From contig NC_132887.1 of the NCBI RefSeq assembly GCF_030463535.1, forward strand, positions 17,475,358 through 17,539,357: DNA of 64,000 nt. Direction: 5' to 3'. This DNA comes from Salminus brasiliensis (taxonomy: Eukaryota; Chordata; Actinopteri; Characiformes; Bryconidae). Below the pieces are notes generated by a model. That model had not been told where the DNA came from. It saw nothing but the letters and a program-made list of their open reading frames with translations, and did not search any database. The position numbers were made by a program, and so were the translations under genes. Shown piece after piece: positions 11,401-21,176 of the stretch. How positions within the stretch are numbered: the first letter of the stretch is position 1; every line of letters starts with the position of its first letter.

Positions 11401-14400
11401 AATAAGGCTGCCTCATGACTCACACAGTTGTAATGCTGCTGTTTTTATTAGAGACCTATTATGGCTTGAGTCAGGGTTACGCTGGTGGGGTACAATGCAG
11501 GGGGGGTCAAACAATTTAATTAGCTGCAGCAAACAGCCTTTAACTTTACATTTAGCACAGAAAAAACTTCTTCCATAGAGCTGGATCACATGAAGGAATT
11601 TTTCACAGAATTTTACCACCTTCCACCCCACAACCAACATCTCAGTATTCTGCGATTTCTAAATTACCCACATCTCAATCACATGTTCTCAAAGGGGAGT
11701 GAAAACTGGGCCATGTGAACAGTGGAAAGAACAGCTAGGCAGAGAAGAATAATGGGTTGGTGTACATGCAGATGATTTCTAATGTAGCCCATGCACGGAG
11801 TGTGTGTGTGTGTAAAAGGTAAGTCAAATAAGATTTGCTTTGCCAACAACATCCTTCTTGACACAGTGCATCAGTCACCAGAGCAGTACAGAGGTCAAGA
11901 GCAGGGCAATGTAGCTGTTCATGACATTTGGCAATGGTGGAGCTGGCTTGGTGGTTGGGCTGGACAATAATGACGATATTTATAATCATTGCGAGAAATT
12001 ACGTCATTAAAATATGTTACAAAAAACTTCTTCAAAATGAGGAAGACATTATTTACAACTGTATCTTTTTTTTCCCTTTTTGTAATGCAATATGGGACAC
12101 ACACACAAACGGTTTGAAATACGTGGTTAAGTACCGAGAGGTAGAAAAGTAGTAGTCATGTAAACAGAATAAAATTTGCATAGTGTCATAAGATAATGTC
12201 CTTGTTTTTGCTATGTGTGTGTGTGTGTGTGTGTTTTAATTCAGCCAAGTCTGTTTTTCTGAGAATTTGAGTTCTGTCTCAAAAGTCTTCAGAATGGGTT
12301 AGATGATTCCACCAGTTGGATTTTTTTTTTCACCCGCATTTAGTCTCTGAATGCATGTATCCATAAGAGATCCACCACTACAATTTAAACACTCTCTGAA
12401 CTGGGAATAAGAAATAATCACACAAATATGGGAATTGTAGCCCGACACAGACACCCTGGTACATATCTGCTGATGCGTTAACATTTACAAAATGTACAAA
12501 TTGTGACTAAAGCCATCTAACATGAAACAGCACAGTTTCCTAGCGTCATCTTAACATTCAGCTCCTCCAGAGTCCAATAAATACCTCATTCAACACATAT
12601 CATTGTGCATCCCTAGTTACCAATGGCTGGGAGTGTGATGTGAAAATACCAGAGTGCAGTTAAATCGATAGCCCATGATCTGTATCAGCACTTAAGGATA
12701 AAGGTAAGTGTTAGCGACTGAAAACGAGCAACATTCCAGTTAAATCATGGAGGAGCACTCCTTTACTTTCAGCTCCACAGGGGGTCCACCATCCCCCATC
12801 CCATCCCTAACTTACAGTGGGAGACAAAAGCAGCAAAAAAGACTAGAGACAATAGGCCCCGAGGCCCACTGTGCAAAGCACTGCCCTGTTATACTGCATC
12901 TGTGAGCAGTCTGTACCCTTTAACAATTAAGGTCTATGAGGAAAATGGTGAGGAGATGCTGTGGGGGTCACAGTGAGCTGTAGTTTTACAGCCCGCTGCC
13001 ACTGAAAACAGCCATCAATACCACAAAGCTCACAATGCAACACTGACAAAGAAACATTACTCGCTGAAAAACCTCCACAGACATCTATGAACAATCACGC
13101 ATTGTTCTACAAAGAGTTCTGTGACATTTTGTGACCCAACTGCCTGAATACAAGCCCAGTTGCCACAGTTCAGAGCAACACTGAGTAATCAGAATGGCTA
13201 TTCTTTGTAACACTTTAACATCACAATAATGCAGCCACAGCGTGTCAACTGCTAGGCAGCAGCTATGCATCCTTTAACCCCTTCAGAACCGGTGCCTTCG
13301 AGCAGAGAAAGTCAGGACACACAGTGTTGCAGAGCCTGAGAGCAGTATGATTCACAGATGACAGTGTGTGCAGAGCTATTTTCAGGCGCTCTAACTCAGC
13401 ATGACAGAGGAATGCAGAGTGACCAACAGCAACAAAACACACCCCATTTCCCCCAAAAAACTGGGAAGAACGAACGCCAGGGAATTTCACCAAGAATGGA
13501 AAACAAGGCTTGTTTTGTGGAAGTTGACATATCCTACTTTTTAATATTTGGTTCCTTTTCATCACTAAAATATCTGATATACAACCTATACCACGTTTTT
13601 TTATAAGAATGTATGAATATAACCCTGCAAGTAGGTTTAAAACAATGCCAGTGGGCTTGAGGTGAAACATGGAAGTATGCAACATGAAAACGAAGTGGCA
13701 AAATTCCATGGCTATTCTGAGCCTGTTTAAGACATGGCCAAGAGAAGGTTTTGGCTCGTTGGCGATATTCTAAACAAGCACAATGAACAATCAGCCACTT
13801 CTTGCAGACCTTTGGTCTCTAAGGAGGTGGTGTAGCTTTCCCTAACAGAGCTTATCAAAGAAAAAAAAAAAGAGAAAAAAGGTCAAATCACCTGAAACTA
13901 TCAGTAGTGCATTTAGAAAGTAATGTAACACTTTTTCAGGAGGTGGGAAAAGTAACGCGAGTCGCAGAGAGACAATTTACTTTCTCTGGCGTTTTAAAAG
14001 GGTTTTCCATTCATTGAACAGTCAAATGCACTGATGAGCCACTTGTCATCAGGGACCATCTTCTTGGACAGACCACACTGACAGTTCGCAGCTAGACTTT
14101 AGCCACTAACAGGGCATAGGCCATCAGAGGGGGAGTTGCTAAACATTCAAAGACTAAAGGTTATAGACATTTACTTCAGCTGGTACAAAAAACAACAACA
14201 ACATAAGACTGTATGGAAGAGGAGCTGATCTTAATACCATTTGCATGCTATTCAAAGTTAAGCCACAGAGGCCCCCGCCCAAATCCCTCAAGCACATCTT
14301 CACAACGATGGAATTTCCCAAAACAACTCCTAAAACAACTTGTTTAGCGCCAGAGAAGGCGAAAGCCTCCAAGGTCTCTCCACCTGTCGACCAGCGGAAC

Positions 14401-17400
14401 AGTCCACAGGTTCCAGCATCCTGTGGGTAATGAAACTTCCACAGATTCCACAGCTAGCAATCCAAACTTTGCCTTTATGGTGACGACGCCATAGGTAAAG
14501 GCAACCTTTTAATGAGTTAGGAAAGACTCAGTAAGACTATTACAGATACCGTTGTTACTCTTCCACTGACCAAGAAGTAAATTCTCTAAATGAAGGTCCT
14601 GTTTTGTGGTTACCTTGCTGGACTGGGGGTTGTTGAGGATGTGTACGGTGCTGGGTTTGACACCGTTGGCCTTGGCTCGCTTGTACAGGGCAAAGCGGCT
14701 CCTCCGTCGCCCTCTATCACCATTGGGGAGTGATCCATTGTACCTGTGTATGAAAGGAGGGGTGAAAGGGTGAGTTTATATAATAAACAATGATTAATTG
14801 TTAGGGCTTAATGGATTAAACAGGAGAAAAAAAATGTTGCAGTGTGTTCTGTATCACTAAGCATGGTCAGCAACTCACTAGTACCTAATAGTTGAAACTA
14901 AAAAGCCGTATTACTGGGGGGTGGGGAGCAGCGTAGGTTGTGTAAGTAGCACTGACTGTTCTACATTTACGTGGCTTCCGTACCATCTCTTCCTGCGTGA
15001 ATTTAAAACCAAACAAGATCAAATGCAGTTCAGTTCATCCTTTCCCTACGCTACCATTTGCTTAGCTAGCTTGGCTACAGATCCACAAGTATTGACGATA
15101 AGTGAAAGGCGATGGCTTTTATCCCGTTTGGACTCTTAGCTAGGCTAAACACTGCAGCACAGTCCACAGTCCAGCTAACCCCGGCTCAAATCACACACAT
15201 TTAGAGGATAAAGCACAGTGAAGGGTCTTAAGGGTGTTTTTGACAGTTTTCAGGTCTCTCTTTAGATCAAACTCGCCAAACACGTCACTAGACCTGCAAC
15301 TACAGTGGGACCGTTTTCCCCCCCCACCCCCACCCGTTTTCAGAGTAATCAAGCAAACCTGATACACACTCTGGAGTCAGCTGTGTATTTGAAGCAAGAG
15401 ACCCATTATATTAATACTGATCGTTGCCATTCAAATAAGTTTTCAAAGTAAAAGAAGCAGAAGCAGTTTAGCGTTAATCACAGAAGATTTCATGTAAATC
15501 CATTTGACTAATTATGCATGCTTACACACTTTAGAAACATGTTGGTTGGATTGGATGGTTTCGCTTAATCTAGTATAAAGAATTGTGTCAAGACCTTCAG
15601 ATTAGGTTTTTAAACTATACGCATGACAATAAAATATACACCAATCAGTTAGATCATTAAATTAATAACTGAGTATCTAGGTACAATAGCACCTGTCAAA
15701 GAGTATACATGCATCTGTACCTGTAAAGTCATGCCAAAATACTCACCAGATTAGTCTGGATTACAAAAATGACAAGTGACAAAAATGACTAACTGAAAAA
15801 ATAAAAAAAAGGCTTTCAAACCCTGTGCTGTGGAAGTTCACACAAAATATCGGAAGGACCCTTTGAGAACACAACTGGTTTACAATTGGCCTCTACAGAT
15901 CCAATACTAAACAGTTCCCCAGGGTATTAAAAACAGTTTCTGGCTAAAAGAGCCCTTGTCCAGACTGTGAATTGTCCAATAAGAATGGTCCAACAAGATT
16001 GGACCATTCTAAGGAAAAGGCTACAAGACAATATCTAAATGTCTTGATATCCCAGCGAGCACTGCTGAATCAATTTTGAGAAAATAGATCATACCACCAA
16101 TGCAAGAAGGTGGTCTGTGGGGGAAGTCACAAAGGCAAACATTGACTCTGAAGGAGATACACGGGTGAGTGACACTGCAGTGAAGGCCCACCAAAATGCA
16201 ACTGCTCTGTATGGGAGAGTAGTTTAAAAAAAAGAAGCTATTGCTGAAGAACACACATTGAAGCACATGTGGAGTTGGCCAAAACATTTTGTGGTTAGAT
16301 GGGACATTGCTTATTCCCCAACAAACACTATTCCTTACAGTAAAGTATGGGGGTGGTAGCATCATTTTGTGATAATGCTTTTTGCCATCTTGTTAAAGTC
16401 AAGGGTCAGATAGATTGGGCAAACCCATCCTGAACAACCCCGGACAGGAAAAATGAAGGGGGGGGGGGTCCACTTTTAAAAGCAAAGGTTATACAAGGTT
16501 CTGTCTTAAGGGGGTTCAAATCTGCATTATGAGTATACGGTCATTACAGCTAGGGTCATCTGTAATCCAGACAAATCTGATGCCTTAAGGGGGTTGAATA
16601 TGTTTGACTCTGCATGTGGTCAAGGATAAATGTTATTCAGGAGCAGCGCTTGTGTCCACCATGTACAACTGATGTCAAACTCGGCTGAGTCAGGGTGTAA
16701 CATTTTTCAAAACTGCTGTAGGGTTGATCTTTGTGGTTGTGGCTTGTGGAATTTCTTGGGCTGAAGCTTTTTATCTACAGTGCTCAAATCTGAGAATCGA
16801 AAGATGCAGGGTAAGAGGAGTACGAGCCAGAGTAATGAATGGAAATGAAATCTCCATGGTATCCTCCCTCACAGAAGAGCTCAGCTGTAACTAGCTAATT
16901 GTAATCTCTTTCCCTTTTGACCTTAGGGCAGACAGGCTGGTGGAGTTATCCTCCGATACAGTGCGGAAGAGATTAGATACACCTGTCCTCAAGTCAGGGG
17001 CCTCTCGAACAGACCCATCCGCAGTTCTCGCCACAAATCACGAAGCAAAAACTGCATTACAAGGGAGGAATTTCACAAGTTTGTTAAAATAATCCAGAGG
17101 GATTACAGCAGCCATATGGCGGAATTCCTCATCTGCCATCAACTTGACTGAAGCGCCTTGAAACAAAATATAGAGGCACCAGAGACTAGAGATTTCTGAA
17201 ACTAAAACACAGGAATTTTAATGTAAAAGCATGTTTAAGCATGTAATTGAACCAAGAATAAACATGAAACTGCAACTAAAAAGAATAAAAATTCAATTGA
17301 CATGCCTATTGATGAAGGAGAAAGGCCTATATGCTGGCACATACACAAGTCCACAGTCCCAAACAACATAGGTTACTTGTAAGTTTCTATTCCTAGAATT

Positions 17401-20400
17401 AACTGAATGACATGTCTTAACATTAACACTGACATTATAGCCCTTTTATGCAAGTTAACAGTTCCCTGGGGTCTTTTAATTATCTACCAATATTAATATC
17501 CTGATATTATCATGCGTCCCTTATGGTTGCCTGTTGAGATTCATGAGTCTTCATACTAACTCCATTGCATGACCTTGTTAAGTGTTCTTTGGGAATCAGC
17601 ATGTCTCAATGAAATGCCTAGAACATGCTTTTGTCAAAACACCACAACAATCAAGCGAAACAGAAACTGCCACAGATTCACAAGAAATGTGATTATTCAC
17701 CACACTTTCACAACAGGAACCAAGAAGGAAAAAGCAACTACAGCTCCATTCTTCTACTGGCACTCACTGAAGCCAACAAGCGCAGTATGTCAAGCCTAGC
17801 TAAAGCTATTGAGTTCATAAAACTCAACAAAATCAAGCAGAACTGTGTATGGGTACGGGTACTGTGTATAGGTACATGTAATCCTTTAAGGGGCCATAAC
17901 TGAACATTACAGCACAACACAGAAAGATTTAGAAAATATACAGGACAAACGATGCTTTAACATTTTAACAGGACCTTCTTTTTGAGTATCTATATTCACT
18001 CTTCTACTCCATAACATGACTGCTTTAATGTAATGTAAAACACATTTCCAAGGATGTATTACTAATGACATGACTAAAAAGACATGTTGTGGCTTCTACT
18101 ATTCTAGCGGATGTTAGATAGATGTTAACTACCCTAGCTCTACCTGATGGTAGCTGGGTTTAGAAAAACTGAAGAAAACATGTTGGCACATCATCCATTA
18201 AAGAGAAAATACCTTGTAATGCTGAAATGAACCAAATGTTCCAAACACCAACATTGTTTGTGTTGCTTTAACACTCATACCATCACCAAAAAGAAAGGCT
18301 GCATGCACGTTACTTTTGTGATCATCCAACACCCTGATCTTACTAATGCTCTAGTCACTGAATGCAATCAAATCCTCAACAATGCTGGAAAGCCTTCCCT
18401 GGACAATAGAGACAGTTACTCCAACAAAAGCAGCATGAATGTTTGTTTTTTTTAATGAACAGGCATCCCAATACATTTATTGTGCATATTGTCCATATAG
18501 TGGATCTCTTTATAGGGGGGAAAAAAGGTCCTAATTCTGACAGACAAATGTCGCAAGCAAATTTTCACAGATGCATCAGCATTGCCATAGGGAAATCATT
18601 CATAAATAAATTTAGTATATAATTAGTAGTAATCTGTTTTTCAATGTAACACTAGTACAAACCATTTTCTGAAGATAATTCATATTAAAAATGTATTTAT
18701 TCAGTATTTTAAATAGTTTTCTAATCTCTAAAAGAAGACTGGCATTGGGTGAAAAATAGCCAGATGTGGTTTTACATGCCCATCTTAGAACAATACAGGC
18801 TGTTTTCCCTTTTATGGTGGACACCTTCCTTTTAAAATTTGATGAGCTCGGCTCTGATTGGCTGGTTTACAGTGAGGTGCTGCGTTAGGGCACAAAGAAT
18901 TAACATATCTATGGCAATGCTGGCATTGTGGCTAAACAATTTTTTTTGTCATTACTCCTGCCAACACAAGTCTTCGGGCTAGCCGAATGGCCTCATCTGA
19001 AATGCTGCTAGTCTAGGGTAAGCGTTTAGCCTAGCACAGACACCCACTCGCTTCCTGAGCTTTCACATCTTCGCGCACCACTTATGATGTCCCTTTCTCA
19101 GCTACTAGCATCAAGCAAAGTTGGCGATCACAAGGCCTGGTTCACGTAACTAATTCATGTTCTCAAGAAGCGGCTGTGTGTTACCACGCTGCCATCTCGG
19201 ACAAGGGCAGGAACGCTGGTTTGTTGATTTTTGGGAGTGTACATAAATAAACCAACACTGTTATGGAAATTGGTTTGTTTTACAGCTCTGTTTTGGTTAT
19301 GCTGGATTTGCAGTGAGGTACAATTAAGCGATGACCATATAATCTCTTATATCTACATATTTCTATTTACGAACCCTAAATTTGTATCTTCTTTTAGAAT
19401 GATTGGACAGTCAAGCATTGCACTGCTACTTGTACGACGTGTAAGATCAACAAACTCTGATCTGATTTGAACAACATACCCGGAGCAGTAGAATTAAGCA
19501 ATTTCAACGAGGCCATGTGCGTGACCATTCCAGGAAAGAGCAGGACACATGACACTGAAAACTGGGCACTGTCAATGACTCAATGGCTGAGAGACATCCT
19601 TCTTCCTCAGTTTCACTCCCAAAGATCAGTCACTGGAAATAAAACTCCCATGCCAGAGGTGTCTTCAGTAAGAGGCCAGCAGGGTCACACAAAGCCCCAT
19701 CAATAAGCCCAGTCAGGCCAGTTAGGACAATGAACAGAGACAGCGGGACTGTGGAGACACAGTGCCTGTGCACAGATCAATAATACGCTCTTTCAGCCGT
19801 GGTCTCTCCCCCGAGTGTGCCAGCGGGCAGTGCCAGGCAGGACAGCAAAGGCATGGTACTGTTGTTAAACCTGAAACTGGGCAAAGAGATGTGCAACAGC
19901 ACACTGGATCACAAACAATAATACCTTGTGAGGACTTCCTGAGGTTCACTCATCACCAGCTAAGCATGGTCTAATGTTGGCCAATCGCTGAGTGAAACCA
20001 CTTGCATTCTTTGGAAATGTAAACGTTGTAATCTCACACGGATAATAAAGTGTGATCATCTCTAAAGCAGCAACCTCATTCTCAGTAGCCCCCCGAGAAG
20101 AGAAATGAAATATAAACAAGGCAAGAACAGCCACAAACGCAGGCTTAGAAAAATGTGGGAAGCATCAGTGTCCCTCTTCAATGAACTTTGAGGATCTCCT
20201 TCAGTGGCACTGGGCTCGCTTAAAGGCGCTCCACTGTGCAGCCTTGGTCTAGTTATCAAATCAAGCTGATTTACGACGGAGCTGAGAGAAAGACCCCATG
20301 TAAAAGGGGCCAGCGAACTGGCTCAGTCACTGTGGGGGAAGAGGGGGGTAATACACCTATTTCCGAATTCCTTCAGAGCCCTAAATCTCTCTGGAACTTC

Positions 20401-21067
20401 CTGAGCTAGTGACGAGCGGAGCCTAGCTCGGTGAAATTACTGCAACACAGTAAACTGAGCCGAGCCGCCAAAGCAGAGACCTCGAGATAGCAAGCTACCT
20501 CCAAGCGCGAGGGTTTGGGTTCGGCTAAATTTGGTAAACGTGATTACTGGCGTTAAGTAATTAACGGCGTGCGTTTAGCTGCTATAATTAGGACCGTGCA
20601 ATGCGAGCTATCTCCAAATAATCAGTCCTGTAGCACGGCAGACTAAAGAGTCCGGCCTAAGTTTGGCTATTGCCTGGTGTATACGCGAAGGGACATCGCA
20701 CGTGTTTCATTTGTTGAGTAACGTGAGCGCGTGAATCGCGAGAGATTGGGGGGGGGGTCCGCTCGCACTCCCGAGTACCGACCGTGTAAACAAGCACTTT
20801 CCGTGTGGAGAATTATTAGTAGGTTTTAGTACGAGGGGAAACAATCAGACAGCCGAATGGGTTCATATTGATCATCGCACAGCGTGAGCTCGAATCGGAT
20901 AGCCCAATCGGCTAACTTCAGTTTTCATTAAAAAAAAAAGCCCATTTGGAGGAAAAATCTAACATTATTCAGCTACTGTTTCAAACTCACCCCAGAACCA
21001 CCAGCTCCCCGTACTTTACAGGCTCTTTCGTGGGTGCACAGTGCTCCTCCTGGCCCGGTGAAAACAT
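3624..21067 (-). CDS. peli2: Pellino E3 ubiquitin-protein ligase 2 (six coding exons)
   Basis: Coding exons in transcript order are 21067-20991, 14743-14614, 10888-10787, 8105-7908, 7628-7440 and 4214-3624. They sum to 1287 nt, or 428 residues plus TGA, against about 420 for human PELI2. Every intron is GT-AG and the phases join without error. Pellino proteins bind IRAK kinases through an N-terminal phospho-threonine-binding FHA-like fold and add ubiquitin through a C-terminal RING-like domain, acting in Toll-like and IL-1 receptor signalling in the cytosol. Visible here are the N-terminal start MFSPGQEEHC, an FHA region over roughly residues 15-260, and a RING-like cysteine/histidine array (CGHVHGYH, CPMC, CGHVC, CPFC) over roughly 330-420. 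HDKDTDMFQ and the glycine in PRGGFTEES favour PELI2 over PELI1, as does the neighbouring ktn1. Relative to the human protein there are about seven extra residues just before the KQPW motif. Confidence 0.95.
5322..5553 (-). mobile_element. MITE fragment (CACTATAT family), reverse orientation
   Basis: The left edge reads GTCCAAATGTTTGTGGACACCCC and the right part GCTTGTCTAGTCCCTGTAGAGAAG. Both match, in reverse, the element at 10169-10704. The fragment breaks off near 5553, so most of the element and its other terminus are missing. A long CA run replaces the short CA-rich segment found at the equivalent place in the copy at 46664-47150. Confidence 0.75.
5406..5493. repeat. (CA)n followed by (GA)n microsatellite
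   Basis: About 77 nt of perfect CA repeat (5406-5482) run into a short GA repeat. The tract lies inside a MITE fragment, so the element probably supplied the seed for the repeat. Confidence 0.97.
7440..7628 (-). CDS. peli2: peli2 coding exon 5
   Basis: A 189-nt exon (63 codons, phase 0) encoding EKAAKWKNPDGQMDGL through RSAQTRGKL. It contains the VLVMHPRGGF and GVWREISVCG blocks, which are typical of the central Pellino region. Donor TTG|GTTAGT. Confidence 0.96.
7908..8105 (-). CDS. peli2: peli2 coding exon 4
   Basis: A 198-nt exon (66 codons, phase 0) from IGRSTENPIDFVVTDT to FDSSKNIFLG. It contains the conserved STISRFACR core of the FHA-like domain. The first residue is Ile, as in PELI1, where human PELI2 has Val. 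Donor GGG|GTAAGT. Confidence 0.96.
8299..8912. mobile_element. non-autonomous DNA element with imperfect terminal inverted repeats
   Basis: The first about 38 nt (8299-8336, beginning CCTATTCGGATGGGAATAG) and the reverse complement of 8875-8912 (beginning CCTTTTCGTATAGGATTAG) match at roughly 28 of 38 positions. That defines a MITE-like element of about 614 bp with no transposase. Target-site duplication is not clear. The call rests on the termini alone. Confidence 0.6.
9931..9940. promoter_or_regulatory. NRF1-like palindromic site
   Basis: TGCGCATGCG matches the core of the known NRF1 binding consensus YGCGCAYGCGCR. It lies in peli2 intron 3, next to an alternating purine-pyrimidine stretch (GTGCACACACACACGCGC). 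Isolated matches occur by chance, so function is not established. Confidence 0.25.
10169..10704 (+). mobile_element. MITE, near-complete copy (CACTATAT...ATATAGTG family)
   Basis: A near-complete non-autonomous element of about 536 bp. It starts with a degraded terminus before CAACAGTATTGGGACACC and ends GTCCACAAACATTTGTGCATATAGTG, flanked by TA. It shares long stretches (TTGATTGCATTCAGC, GTGAGGTCAGGATGTTGGAT, TTCTCTACAGGGACTAGAC) with the copies at 59865-60376 and 46664-47150. A TA target duplication would fit a Tc1/mariner-type origin; this is inference. Confidence 0.8.
10787..10888 (-). CDS. peli2: peli2 coding exon 3
   Basis: A 102-nt exon (34 codons, phase 0 at both ends) encoding AVNCKGQHSISYTLSRNQ through DKDTDMFQ. 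It belongs to the FHA-like fold. The donor is CAG|GTATGG. The exon lies about 80 bp from a transposon copy that ends at 10704. Confidence 0.95.
10889..14613 (-). other. peli2: peli2 intron 2
   Basis: A 3.7-kb intron without recognisable genes. A short (TG)n run lies at about 12214-12234. An ORF of 148 codons at 13263-13709 on the minus strand has no family resemblance and no splice context. Confidence 0.75.
12214..12234. repeat. short (TG)n tract
   Basis: About ten TG dinucleotides in peli2 intron 2. Confidence 0.9.
14614..14743 (-). CDS. peli2: peli2 coding exon 2
   Basis: A 130-nt exon that starts by completing a glycine codon, then encodes YNGSLPNGDRGRR through NNPQSSK. It covers the start of the FHA-like domain, including the basic SRFALYKRAKANG segment that is nearly invariant in Pellinos. 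Donor AAG|GTAACC, acceptor ACACAG|G. Confidence 0.95.
15749..16622 (+). mobile_element. degraded Tc1-like DNA transposon remnant
   Basis: On the plus strand near 16343-16375 a degraded reading gives KYGGGSI followed by stops, which recalls the conserved KHGGGSIMLWGCF motif of Tc1-like DDE transposases. Near the edges, AGATTAGTCTGGATTAC (from 15750) and TGTAATCCAGACAAATCT (near 16560) are inverted repeats of each other. The reading frame is broken throughout, so the element is inactive. Confidence 0.65.
18340..18502 (-). mobile_element. MITE fragment (CACTATAT family), reverse orientation
   Basis: The segment CTGAATGCAATCAAATCCT and the terminus TTGTCCATATAGTG are reverse complements of the left half of the 59865-60376 copy. 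Only about 160 bp remain. Confidence 0.7.
18780..19350. repeat. dispersed repeat, copy 2
   Basis: Shares CTTTTATGGTGGACAC-like sequence, AGGCCTGGTTCAC and TTTTGGTTATGCTGGATTT with the segment at 120-520. Boundaries are approximate and the class is unknown. Confidence 0.4.
20991..21067 (-). CDS. peli2: peli2 coding exon 1
   Basis: Encodes residues 1-25, from MFSPGQEEHC to GELVVL, plus two bases of the next glycine codon. The donor is GG|GTGAGT. The ATG sits in a poor start context (C at -3, T at +4), but it is the family start and no other in-frame ATG fits. The exon lies in a CpG-enriched area typical of a first exon. Confidence 0.93.
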
Positions 21068-21152
21068 GAGGCTGTTAACTTCACTACTCGAGCGCGTCTC
21101 AGGATGCAGTGGTCGAGCCAGTCCAGTGAAAAAAGATCACAGGAAAAATACT

Positions 21153-21176
21153 TCAAAGGACGCGACTAACAGCCAT
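21153..21176 (-). promoter_or_regulatory. putative 7-codon upstream ORF in the peli2 leader
   Basis: Reading the minus strand, AAAATGGCTG opens a 7-codon frame that ends in TGA, about 86 nt upstream of the peli2 ATG. Its context (A at -3, G at +4) is strong, while the peli2 ATG has a weak one. If the transcript starts above 21176, this would be a translational control element. Transcription of this stretch is inferred, not shown. Confidence 0.35.

Larger units (their letters stand above)
14744..20990 (-). other. peli2: peli2 intron 1
   Basis: A 6.2-kb first intron. It contains a Tc1-like remnant (about 15749-16622), a MITE fragment (18340-18502) and a dispersed repeat (about 18780-19350). 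From about 20400 to its 5' end it is rich in CpG. No other coding sequence was recognised. Confidence 0.8.

Noticed and set aside
13263-13709. A 148-codon minus-strand ORF in peli2 intron 2
   Set aside because: It has no recognisable domain and no flanking splice sites consistent with the peli2 phases, and the gene is complete without it.
3624-21067. Assignment to peli1 or peli3
   Set aside because: Diagnostic positions such as CKGQHS, HDKDTDMFQ and PRGGFTEES match PELI2 better, and ktn1 linkage supports PELI2.
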